DNA of 6,730 nucleotides from DASPLH01 sp035627675 (lineage in GTDB: Bacteria > Acidobacteriota > Terriglobia > Terriglobales > Acidobacteriaceae), in the NCBI GenBank assembly GCA_035627675.1, contig DASPLH010000042.1:1-6730 (forward strand), in the 5' to 3' direction. The notes below the pieces were generated by a model. The model did not search any database. It was given only the letters and a program-made list of their open reading frames with translations, and had not been told where the DNA came from. Of this stretch, positions 1-5,787 are shown in pieces; positions within the stretch are counted from its first letter, which is position 1; each line of letters begins with the position of its first letter. A program made the position numbers and the translations under genes.

Positions 1-1102
1 CCGGCACGCGCAGCCGCCTGAGGTCGTCGAGCGTGAGCCGGTGGTAGCGACGGATTCCCAGGATGCGCGACACCGTGCGATATCCCAGGCCCGGCACGCG
101 CAACAGTGCTTCGCGGCTCCCATGGTTCACGTCCACGGGGAAAAACTCGCGGTGCCGGAGCGCCCAATGCATCTTCGGGTCGAGCTCCGCGTCGAGGTTG
201 GGATTGTCGGGGGTGGTCAGCTCGCCCGCCTGAAAGCCGTAGAACCGCATCAGCCAGTCGGCCTGGTACAGGCGATGTTCGCGCACGAGCGGCGGAGCCT
301 GGAGCGGCAGGCGCGCATCGGCCCTCGGGAACGGACTGAACGCCGAGTAGTACACGCGCTTCAACTCGTAATTGGAATAGAGGCGGCTGGACGTGAGCAG
401 TATCTGCGCGTCGGTGCTGGGAGTCGCCCCGACGACCAGCTGCGTGCTCTGGCCGGCCGGAGCGTATCGCGCCGCCTTCCGGCTCTGCTTCCGCTCGGCT
501 TTTGCTTCGTCCGCCGCCGTTCGAATCTCCGACATCGTGCCCTCGATGTGCACCAGCTTCTTCTCGGGCGCGAGTCGGTCGAGGTCGCCCTGGTTGGGCA
601 GCTCGATGTTGGCCGAGAGCCGGTCGGCCCAGAGTCCGGCAACACGCAGCAACGCAGGAGAGCAACCCGCAATCGCCTTCAGGTGGATGTACCCGCCGAA
701 ACGGTGCTCCGTCCGCAGCGTGCGCGCAACGGCGATGAGCTGTTCCATGGTGTAGTCGGGACTCTGGATGATGCCCGAACTCAGGAACAGTCCTTCGATG
801 TAGTTGCGCCGGTAAAAGTCGAGCGTGAGCTTCACGACCTCCTCCGGGCTGAAGCGCGCCCGTTCAATGTCGCTGGAGGCGCGGTTCACGCAGAAGACGC
901 AGTCGTACACGCAATAGTTCGTCAGCAGGATCTTCAGCAGCGAAATGCAGCGGCCGTCCGGCGTGTAACTGTGGCAGATGCCGCACGAGGCCGTGTTGCC
1001 GAGACCTCCGGGGGTTGCCGCCCGTCTCGAACCGCTGGAGGCGCAGCTTACGTCGTACTTGGCGGCGTCGCTCAGGATGCGCAGCTTGGAGGAGAGGTCC
1101 AC
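1..1102 (-). CDS. Putative DNA modification/repair radical SAM protein (3' end outside window)
   Basis: Radical SAM enzyme of the uncharacterised family described as a putative DNA modification/repair protein (TIGR03916-like, from memory). 367 codons are visible; the family is about 400 residues, so roughly the last 40-50 are off the left edge. The N-terminus reads MDLSSKLRILSDAAKYDVSC, the family's characteristic opening, which supports the GTG at 1102 as start. C64-X3-C68-X2-C71 (CVYDCVFC) is the ligand set for the SAM-cleaving [4Fe-4S] cluster. C20, C40, C43 and C52 (CGICHSYTPDGRC region) are further cysteines that could bind a second cluster or metal. PNQGDLDRLAPEK and APAGQSTQLVVGATP are family-like blocks in the middle. 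Residues about 331-348 (LLRVPGLGYRTVSRIL) form a helix-hairpin-helix motif, typical of non-specific DNA contact. The substrate and reaction are unknown. It lies 62 nt downstream of uvsE on the same strand. No Shine-Dalgarno sequence precedes the GTG; a TACAAT box does. Confidence 0.9.
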   Translation of the reverse strand, partial: MDLSSKLRILSDAAKYDVSCASSGSRRAATPGGLGNTASCGICHSYTPDGRCISLLKILLTNYCVYDCVFCVNRASSDIERARFSPEEVVKLTLDFYRRNYIEGLFLSSGIIQSPDYTMEQLIAVARTLRTEHRFGGYIHLKAIAGCSPALLRVAGLWADRLSANIELPNQGDLDRLAPEKKLVHIEGTMSEIRTAADEAKAERKQSRKAARYAPAGQSTQLVVGATPSTDAQILLTSSRLYSNYELKRVYYSAFSPFPRADARLPLQAPPLVREHRLYQADWLMRFYGFQAGELTTPDNPNLDAELDPKMHWALRHREFFPVDVNHGSREALLRVPGLGYRTVSRILGIRRYHRLTLDDLRRLRVP

Positions 1103-1108
1103 ACGGTT

Positions 1109-1114
1109 ATTGTA
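1109..1114 (-). promoter_or_regulatory. Candidate -10 box for the radical SAM gene (leaderless arrangement)
   Basis: On the minus strand the hexamer TACAAT lies exactly 6 nt (AACCGT) before the GTG start codon at 1102. This spacing would put the transcription start at or next to the start codon. No good -35 hexamer is seen at 17 nt; TTCACC at a 19-nt spacing is the closest. No Shine-Dalgarno sequence is present. The same hexamer and spacing occur before the VKOR gene. The promoter role is inference. Confidence 0.45.
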
Positions 1115-1164
1115 TCGGGGACGGCGAAGAAAAGGTGAAGACGTGAGTTGCTGAAAGCGCAGAA

Positions 1165-2211
1165 TTACGCGGCTTTTTCGCTGTCCATCAATTCTTTTTC
1201 TTCCGTTTCAAGCCGCGCGGAATCGTCGGCCCGCAGGCCGAATCGCTGGGCCACATCCGGCGCGTAGCGCACGAGATCGCGGCGCAACCGGATCAGCGCG
1301 AGGTCTTTCGACTTCGCTTCGAGCATCACGTCGAACTCGAGGTCGGCGCAGGTCCGCATGAAGGTGCAGAACTCGAACGGATTGATGAAATCGGCGTGTC
1401 CGGTCCAGATGGGCGCCACGGGCCGCACCTCCTGCTTGCCGGTCTTCCTGTTCTTGCGCTTGGCCTCGCGCATCTCCGTCCGCGGGGAAGAGAAGTGAAT
1501 TTTCGGGCGCGCGCTGCCGTTCCAACTCCGCAGCATGGGTTCGATCGCATCGCGCACGCTCATGCCCTCCGGGTTGAAGCACCACAGATGCTGGTAGTCG
1601 AACACCATCCGCACGCCCGTGCGCTGGTGAATCCAGATCACGTCGGAGGCGCTGAAGCGGAGGTCGTCGTTCTCGAGCACCAAACGCCGTCGAACGGGTT
1701 CGGGCAGCCCCTCCCACGTGCGCACCCAGCGCTCCAGTCCCGCGCGCCGGTCGCCGTAGGTCCCGCCCACGTGGACCACCAGCACCGCTTCCTGCCCGGT
1801 TCCCATGCGGTCGAGCATCTCCGCCTGGCTCTCCAGGTCCCACGTGGACTTGCGCACCAGTTCGGGGTTCTCGCTGTTCAGGACAATGAATTGCGACGGG
1901 TGAAAGGAGAGGCGGACGTCCTGCCGGCGGGCACGCTCGCCCATGCGGGCAAGCTCGCCGTCGCACTCCTGGACCATCGTGTGGAACTGCGGCAGGTCGG
2001 GATGCGTGCAGTAGGGAGCCAGATCGGACGACATGCGGTACATCGTGATCTGGTGCTTCTGGAGGTAGTCGAAGAGGCCGTTCAGATAACGCAACGAAAC
2101 GCGCAGGTGGGGATTGTTCTTCCACCGGCGCGAATCGTTGCTCTTTACTTCGGGATCACCCAGGACCTTGACGGGAAATCCGAGCCGCAGCGGGCATGCC
2201 GTTTCCGCCAT
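1165..2211 (-). CDS. uvsE: UV DNA damage endonuclease UvsE
   Basis: 348-residue TIM-barrel endonuclease of the UvsE/UVDE family. It nicks DNA 5' of UV photoproducts and some other lesions, starting an excision route independent of UvrABC. Family blocks appear in order: LRLGFPVKVLG (8-18), KSNDSRRWKNNPHLRVSL (23-40), YRMSSDLAPYCTHPD (58-72), RLSFHPSQFIVLNS (100-113), VVHVGGTYGDR (145-155), RRRLVLENDD (174-183), VFDYQHLW (203-210), KIHFSSPRTE (237-246), GHADFINPFEF (271-281) and DVMLEAKSKDLAL (294-306). By alignment with the Thermus enzyme, the metal ligands H70, H104, H147, E180, D205, H208, H239, H272 and E298 are all present, as is K237 at the modified-lysine position. A basic Lys/Arg-rich loop at 247-263 may contact DNA. 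The start is the ATG at 2211, which leaves only seven residues before the conserved LRLGF. No clear Shine-Dalgarno precedes it. It begins 21 nt after the VKOR stop, so it is probably co-transcribed with it. The enzyme should be active. Confidence 0.96.
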   Translation of the reverse strand: MAETACPLRLGFPVKVLGDPEVKSNDSRRWKNNPHLRVSLRYLNGLFDYLQKHQITMYRMSSDLAPYCTHPDLPQFHTMVQECDGELARMGERARRQDVRLSFHPSQFIVLNSENPELVRKSTWDLESQAEMLDRMGTGQEAVLVVHVGGTYGDRRAGLERWVRTWEGLPEPVRRRLVLENDDLRFSASDVIWIHQRTGVRMVFDYQHLWCFNPEGMSVRDAIEPMLRSWNGSARPKIHFSSPRTEMREAKRKNRKTGKQEVRPVAPIWTGHADFINPFEFCTFMRTCADLEFDVMLEAKSKDLALIRLRRDLVRYAPDVAQRFGLRADDSARLETEEKELMDSEKAA

Positions 2212-2232
2212 GCGGTTTTCGATGCCGCAGGA

Positions 2233-2652
2233 TCAGGCGGTGCCGGTTCTACGGGCGCGTCGCGAGAACACTGCCACGCTGATTGCCGCCAGCAGTGTCA
2301 TCAGCACGATCAATCCCAGCGAAATAACGCAGTAAATGCAGTACACACCGAGAACCCTGGCCTCGATATAGGTCAGGTAGAGCGAGAACGCGAGTGCCCC
2401 AAGGCAGGCCAGCGTCAGCAACCGGTACCAGCGGAGCCCTCCGAGCACCCCAAGCAGCAGGTACCCGGCAATCCCCAGCGCCGCCACCGGGATCTTCCAG
2501 ATGACCGCGTATTCACTCTTATTGACGATCCCGCAGTCCCACCGGTCGTTGATGCTGCAAGGCGCCTGACCTTCTTCCCGGTAATGCTCCTCCAGCGCGA
2601 GTCCCGACACGACGACACCGACGATAGCTATGAGTATGAAGACGTAACGCAT
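2233..2652 (-). CDS. Vitamin K epoxide reductase (VKOR) family disulfide-forming membrane protein
   Basis: 139-residue integral membrane protein. Bacterial VKOR homologues oxidise periplasmic thiol oxidoreductases (DsbA or Trx-like) and pass electrons to quinone, filling the role of DsbB. Predicted helices are about 3-20, 50-72, 76-96 and 103-129. The active-site pair C105-I-Y-C108 sits at the start of the fourth helix, and the loop after helix 1 carries the shuttle cysteines C32 (APCSIND) and C40 (WDCGIVNKSEY). All four redox cysteines are therefore present. Unlike many cyanobacterial and actinobacterial members, it has no fused thioredoxin domain, so a separate partner is needed; none is visible here. 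The ATG at 2652 is chosen because the protein then opens directly with its first membrane helix (MRYVFILIAIV). An upstream in-frame ATG at 2721 would add 23 polar residues and run into the TetR operator region. There is no Shine-Dalgarno; TACAAT lies 6 nt upstream. It heads the minus-strand cluster and is followed by uvsE. Confidence 0.92.
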   Translation of the reverse strand: MRYVFILIAIVGVVVSGLALEEHYREEGQAPCSINDRWDCGIVNKSEYAVIWKIPVAALGIAGYLLLGVLGGLRWYRLLTLACLGALAFSLYLTYIEARVLGVYCIYCVISLGLIVLMTLLAAISVAVFSRRARRTGTA

Positions 2653-2658
2653 AGGAAG

Positions 2659-2664
2659 ATTGTA
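2659..2664 (-). promoter_or_regulatory. Candidate -10 box for the VKOR-uvsE unit (leaderless arrangement)
   Basis: TACAAT on the minus strand, exactly 6 nt (CTTCCT) before the ATG at 2652. Transcription would start at about the A of the start codon. At a 17-nt spacing the -35 position reads GCAGGA, a poor match to TTGACA, so the promoter would be weak, activator-dependent or read by another sigma factor. No Shine-Dalgarno is present. The role is inferred from position and from the identical arrangement at 1109-1114. Confidence 0.5.
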
Positions 2665-2711
2665 GCGGACTGTTTGAGCGTTCCTGCGGTTCGTGGTGGA
2701 TGAATTCAGGC

Positions 2712-2741
2712 TTGACAACAATTGTGACCAGTGGTCATATA
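2712..2741 (+). promoter_or_regulatory. Promoter of the tetR-exporter operon
   Basis: A perfect -35 hexamer TTGACA occupies 2712-2717. At 17-18 nt spacing the -10 region reads TCATAT or CATATA (2735-2741), an AT-rich but poor match to TATAAT; TATATG at 2738-2743 is a better match but at a 20-nt spacing. The -10 region lies 6-7 nt before the ATG at 2748, so the mRNA would be leaderless or nearly so. A 13-bp palindrome fills the spacer and touches the -10 region, as expected for a repressor-controlled promoter. Confidence 0.65.
2725..2737. promoter_or_regulatory. Probable TetR operator (perfect palindrome)
   Basis: TGACCA-G-TGGTCA is a perfect inverted repeat with 6-bp arms and a 1-bp centre. 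It lies between the -35 and -10 elements of the promoter that drives the adjacent TetR gene, the usual place for an autorepressing TetR-family site. A third copy of the half-site TGGTCA is at 2749-2754, in direct orientation 17 bp from the second arm and overlapping the start codon; it may be chance. The palindrome is a direct observation; its binding by the adjacent TetR protein is inference. Confidence 0.7.
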
Positions 2742-2747
2742 TGTCCC

Positions 2748-3431
2748 ATGGTCAGGAATGCAGCGCCCGGAAACGCCTCCCGCCCCGCCGGTCCCCTCGA
2801 GGGCCGCCGGGAGCGCAAGCGCGCCGAGACGCGCGAGAGGATCTTCGGCGCGGCTCTCTCGCTCTTCGCCGACAAAGGCTTTGCCGCGACCACCGTGGAG
2901 GACATCACGCAGCTCGCGGATGTCGGCAAGGGAACATTCTTCAACTATTTTCCGACCAAGGAGCACGTGCTCGCATTCCTGGCGGAGACGCAGGTCTCCA
3001 AGGTGCACCAGGCGTTGGAGCAGGTGCGTTCTGCGAGTCGGCCGCCCGAGGCCTTGATTCGTGAGCTGGCGTATGAACTCGTGAAGAATCCGTCGCGGAG
3101 CCCGCAGTTCGTCCGCAGCCTGATCCTGACTTTCCTGGGGACCTCCGAAGCCAGGTATGCCATGCAGCGCCAGATGGAGATTGGGCGCGGCAAGCTGGCG
3201 GAGATTTTCGAAATGCTGCAGCAACGCGGCGAGATCCGTCCCGATGCGGTTCCGCTCGTGCTGGCCCGCACCTTCCAGCAGTCGGTTCTTGGCACCCTGC
3301 TGCTGTGGAGCCTCAATCCGCAAGGCCCGGTCAGAGAGATGCTCGATCCCGCGCTCGATGTGTTCTGGCGCGGTGTGCGAACCGGAGGGAACTCAAGCGA
3401 ACGCTCTCCCAAGGTCCGCAGTACGCGGTAA
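2748..3431 (+). CDS. TetR/AcrR-family transcriptional repressor of the exporter operon
   Basis: 227-residue TetR-family regulator. The N-terminal DNA-binding domain spans about residues 28-75: TRERIFGAALSLFADKGFA, then TTVEDITQLADVGKGTFFNYF with the recognition helix ending in the typical GTFFNYFPTKEHVL. A 27-residue basic tail (GRRERKRAETRER) precedes it. The C-terminal part (about 80-215) is helical and would bind an inducer and dimerise; its ligand cannot be read from the sequence. Gene order (TetR, adaptor, YbhF-like ATPase) recalls the E. coli CecR/YbhGFSR set, so it probably represses this exporter and itself through the palindrome at 2725-2737. The ATG at 2748 is chosen because it lies just after the promoter; in-frame starts at 2700 (ATG) and 2724 (GTG) would lie upstream of or inside the promoter and operator. 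No Shine-Dalgarno is visible. The stop is 9 nt before the next gene. Confidence 0.93.
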   Translation: MVRNAAPGNASRPAGPLEGRRERKRAETRERIFGAALSLFADKGFAATTVEDITQLADVGKGTFFNYFPTKEHVLAFLAETQVSKVHQALEQVRSASRPPEALIRELAYELVKNPSRSPQFVRSLILTFLGTSEARYAMQRQMEIGRGKLAEIFEMLQQRGEIRPDAVPLVLARTFQQSVLGTLLLWSLNPQGPVREMLDPALDVFWRGVRTGGNSSERSPKVRSTR

Positions 3432-3432
3432 G

Positions 3433-3437
3433 AAGGA
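3433..3437 (+). promoter_or_regulatory. Ribosome binding site for the outer-membrane factor gene
   Basis: AAGGA is followed by two adjacent in-frame ATGs at 3441 and 3444. The spacing is 3 nt to the first and 6 nt to the second, so initiation may favour 3444; the products differ only by one methionine ahead of the signal peptide. Confidence 0.7.
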
Positions 3438-3440
3438 AGA

Positions 3441-4775
3441 ATGATGCTCGTTCGATTCGTCAAGCTCGTAACAGTGCTGGTTGCGTTGTGCGGCACATCG
3501 GCCGCGCAGGCGCCCGGCGGGCCGCTGCGCCTCAGCTTGCAGGACGCGATTGTCCGGGGACTCAAGGCCAACCTGGGCGTGCTGCTGGCCGATACGCGCG
3601 TGGCCGAAGCCCGCGGGACGGCCCAGCGCCGGCAGTCCGCGCTGTTTCCGCGCGTGCGCTTCGACGCTCCGGCGGCCGTGCAGAGCCGGAGCCTTCAAGC
3701 CATGGGGATCACCGTTCCCGGACTGCCCGATGTCGTCGGACCGTTCTCGACCTATGAGGCGCGAGTCAGTGCGGAGCAGCCGGTTTTCGACCTGGCGGCC
3801 GTGCACAGCGTTCGGGCGGCGAGGCAGTCGCAGTCGGCCGCGCAGTTCGACTACCAGGACGCGCGCGACTCCGTCGTCCGTCAGATCGCCGCACTCTACC
3901 TCTCGGCTCAATCCGCGCACGCGCAGGCCGTCGCGGCTGCCGTGCGGGTCGAGAGCGCACAGGCGCTCTATCAACTCGCTTCCGATCAGCGCGAGGCCGG
4001 CGTCGCCACCGGTATCGACGTGTTGCGTTCCCAGGTGCGGCTCGCCGGCGAACGCCAAGGCCTTGTGCAGGCGCGCAACGCCGCATCCGACGCCTTGCTG
4101 GCGCTGGCCCGCAACATCGGCCTGAGTCCCGGGACCGCAATCGAACTCGCCGACCCGCTGAGCGCCGCTCCGGTCGCCGTGCCGACCGCCGAAGCTGCGC
4201 TGGCGTCCGCGCTCAACGGCCGGCAGGATTATCAATCACTGCTGAAGCAGCGCGATGCCCTCGCCGAGCAGTTGCGAGCTTCCAGGGCGCGCTTGCTTCC
4301 GCGACTCGCCGCCAGCGGAAACTACGGCGCGATCGGACGCACGCTCTCGAACATGAATGGCACCGGGGCGGCGCAACTATCCTTGTCGTTCACTGTGTTC
4401 GACCGTGACCGGCAGGGCGAGCAGCAGGAGATCTCCGCCAGAATCCAGCGAGTGGAACGCCAGGCGGCAGACCTGAAACTCGGGATCGAGCAAGACATCC
4501 GGCAGGCGCTGCTGAGGCTCGAGTCTGCGACAGAAGAAGTGACCGTGGCGGTCGCGGGACTCGACCTCGCCCGGCAGGAACTGGATCTTGCCAGGTTGAG
4601 GTTCCAATCGGGCGTGACGAACAATATCGAAGTGGTCAACGCGCAGGATTCGGTGGCGCGCGCGCAGCAGAACCATATCCTCGCGCTCACGCGACACGCC
4701 GACGCGCGCATCGTGCTGGCGCGGGCCCTGGGCAACACCGAAGCGACGTATTCCCAATATCTGGGCGTCCACTGA
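3441..4775 (+). CDS. TolC-like outer-membrane efflux protein
   Basis: 444-residue outer-membrane factor that should form a trimeric channel through the outer membrane and periplasm for the exporter encoded by the next genes. Residues 1-24 are a signal peptide: basic VRFVK start, hydrophobic LVTVLVALCG core, and a likely cleavage after the AXA of SAAQA. There is no lipobox cysteine at the cleavage site. The mature part has the two OEP repeats of the family, about 32-228 and 250-432, each long and Ala/Gln/Arg-rich as expected for the alpha-barrel. The internal duplication shows in paired motifs GVATGIDVLRSQVRLA (187-202) and GVTNNIEVVNAQDSVA (391-406). The length is normal for the family. It starts 9 nt after the tetR stop, behind AAGGA, and ends 13 nt before the adaptor gene, so it is within one operon. 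E. coli ybhGFSR has no outer-membrane gene of its own, so here the exporter carries a dedicated one. The substrate is unknown. Confidence 0.93.
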   Translation: MMLVRFVKLVTVLVALCGTSAAQAPGGPLRLSLQDAIVRGLKANLGVLLADTRVAEARGTAQRRQSALFPRVRFDAPAAVQSRSLQAMGITVPGLPDVVGPFSTYEARVSAEQPVFDLAAVHSVRAARQSQSAAQFDYQDARDSVVRQIAALYLSAQSAHAQAVAAAVRVESAQALYQLASDQREAGVATGIDVLRSQVRLAGERQGLVQARNAASDALLALARNIGLSPGTAIELADPLSAAPVAVPTAEAALASALNGRQDYQSLLKQRDALAEQLRASRARLLPRLAASGNYGAIGRTLSNMNGTGAAQLSLSFTVFDRDRQGEQQEISARIQRVERQAADLKLGIEQDIRQALLRLESATEEVTVAVAGLDLARQELDLARLRFQSGVTNNIEVVNAQDSVARAQQNHILALTRHADARIVLARALGNTEATYSQYLGVH

Positions 4776-4788
4776 CGAAGGTGCAACG

Positions 4789-5781
4789 ATGAAGAAGGTT
4801 GTCATTCCAATTGTCTTGATCGCCGTGATCGCCGGCTCCCTGTTCTGGTACCGGCGCACGCAAGCGCAAAGCGGCGAAACGAACCGGATCATGCTGTCGG
4901 GCAACATCGAGGCGCACGAGAGCGTGGTCGGGTTCCGCACGCAGGGCCGGATCGTCGATCTGCCTGTCGAAGAGGGGCAGACCGTCGCGGAGGGCGACAT
5001 CCTCGCGCGTCTCGACGACGCCGACTACCGGCAGCAGGTGAACATCGATCAGGCGATGTTGCACACACGTTCGGCTGAGTTGAATCTTGCTCTGGCCGGC
5101 AGCCGCGAGCAGGACATTCGTGCCGCCGAGCAAGCCGTTGCCGAAGCAAAAGCCGATCTCGAACTGAAGCGCGCAGACTTCCAGCGCTACCAGGCTCTCT
5201 ACTCACGCGACGCGGTGTCGGCGCAAACGCGGGATGCCGCCGAGACGGCGCTCAAGCGCTCCCAGGCCAACTTCGAGCGCGCGCAGCAGACCTACTCGCA
5301 AGTGCGCGAAGGAAGCCGCAAAGAGCAGATCGCGATCAACCGCGCCACCGTCAACACCGCCCGGCAGAATCTCGAGATGTCGAAGGTGCGGCTCGGCTTC
5401 ACCGTGCTCGAAGCGCCGACCTCGGGTGTCGTGCTGGTGCGTCAGGCCGAAGTAGGAGAGGTCGTCTCCCCCGGAACTCCCGTGGTAAGCATCGCCGATC
5501 TCGACCGCGTGTGGGTGCGCGCCTACGTGAGCGAGACCGACCTCGGACGCATCAAGCACGGACAGCCGGTCGCCGTGCACACGGACACCTTCCCCGGAAA
5601 GAATTATCCCGGGCGCATCTCGTTCATCTCATCGCAGGCTGAGTTCACGCCGAAGACCATCGAGACGCACAAGGAGCGGGTCGCGCTCGTCTATCGGGTC
5701 AAGGTGGACGTCGATAACAGGAACCACGAACTGAAGCCGGGCATGCCGGCCGATGTGACCATCGATCTCGCGACGAAGTAG
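4789..5781 (+). CDS. HlyD/YbhG-type periplasmic adaptor (membrane fusion protein)
   Basis: 330-residue adaptor that would link the inner-membrane ABC transporter to the TolC-like channel. Residues 4-20 form an N-terminal membrane anchor (VVIPIVLIAVIAGSLFW) without a lipobox. The biotinyl-lipoyl-like halves are at about 46-80 (GFRTQGRIVDLPVEEGQTVA) and 205-240 (TVLEAPTSGVVLVRQAEVGE). Between them is a long charged Ala/Gln/Glu-rich alpha-helical hairpin (about 82-200). A beta-barrel segment follows (VWVRAYVSETDLGRIKHGQP, 241-260). SQAEFTPKTIET (282-293) and ALVYRVKVDV (299-308) match what I recall of E. coli YbhG, and the length is nearly the same (about 330), so it is YbhG-like rather than EmrA- or MacA-like. 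GAAGG (4777-4781) is a good ribosome site 7 nt before the ATG. The gene ends 6 nt before the ATPase gene, which implies tight co-expression. Confidence 0.93.
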   Translation: MKKVVIPIVLIAVIAGSLFWYRRTQAQSGETNRIMLSGNIEAHESVVGFRTQGRIVDLPVEEGQTVAEGDILARLDDADYRQQVNIDQAMLHTRSAELNLALAGSREQDIRAAEQAVAEAKADLELKRADFQRYQALYSRDAVSAQTRDAAETALKRSQANFERAQQTYSQVREGSRKEQIAINRATVNTARQNLEMSKVRLGFTVLEAPTSGVVLVRQAEVGEVVSPGTPVVSIADLDRVWVRAYVSETDLGRIKHGQPVAVHTDTFPGKNYPGRISFISSQAEFTPKTIETHKERVALVYRVKVDVDNRNHELKPGMPADVTIDLATK

Positions 5782-5787
5782 GTTTTC

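Noticed and set aside
41..1138. Long plus-strand open frame (365 codons)
   Set aside because: Antisense to the radical SAM gene, whose minus-strand protein has clear family motifs. The plus-strand product has no recognisable domain; long antisense frames are common at this GC content.
1154..1178. Imperfect hairpin followed by five T on the plus strand, resembling a terminator
   Set aside because: The stem is short with a bulge, overlaps the uvsE stop codon, and points along the plus strand where no gene ends. On the minus strand there is no T-run after it.
2653..2685. AGGAA/TTCCT inverted repeat near the VKOR start
   Set aside because: Only 5 bp arms with 23 bp between them; expected by chance.
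1396..2703. Long plus-strand open frame (435 codons)
   Set aside because: Antisense to uvsE and the VKOR gene, both firmly identified. The product is His/Arg/Gln-rich with no fold signature.
2653..2721. Longer VKOR reading frame starting at 2721
   Set aside because: The added 23 residues are polar, precede a natural N-terminal membrane helix, and the start would lie next to the TetR operator.
3393..4235. Minus-strand open frame (280 codons)
   Set aside because: Antisense to the outer-membrane factor gene and the tetR end; no motifs and no ribosome site.
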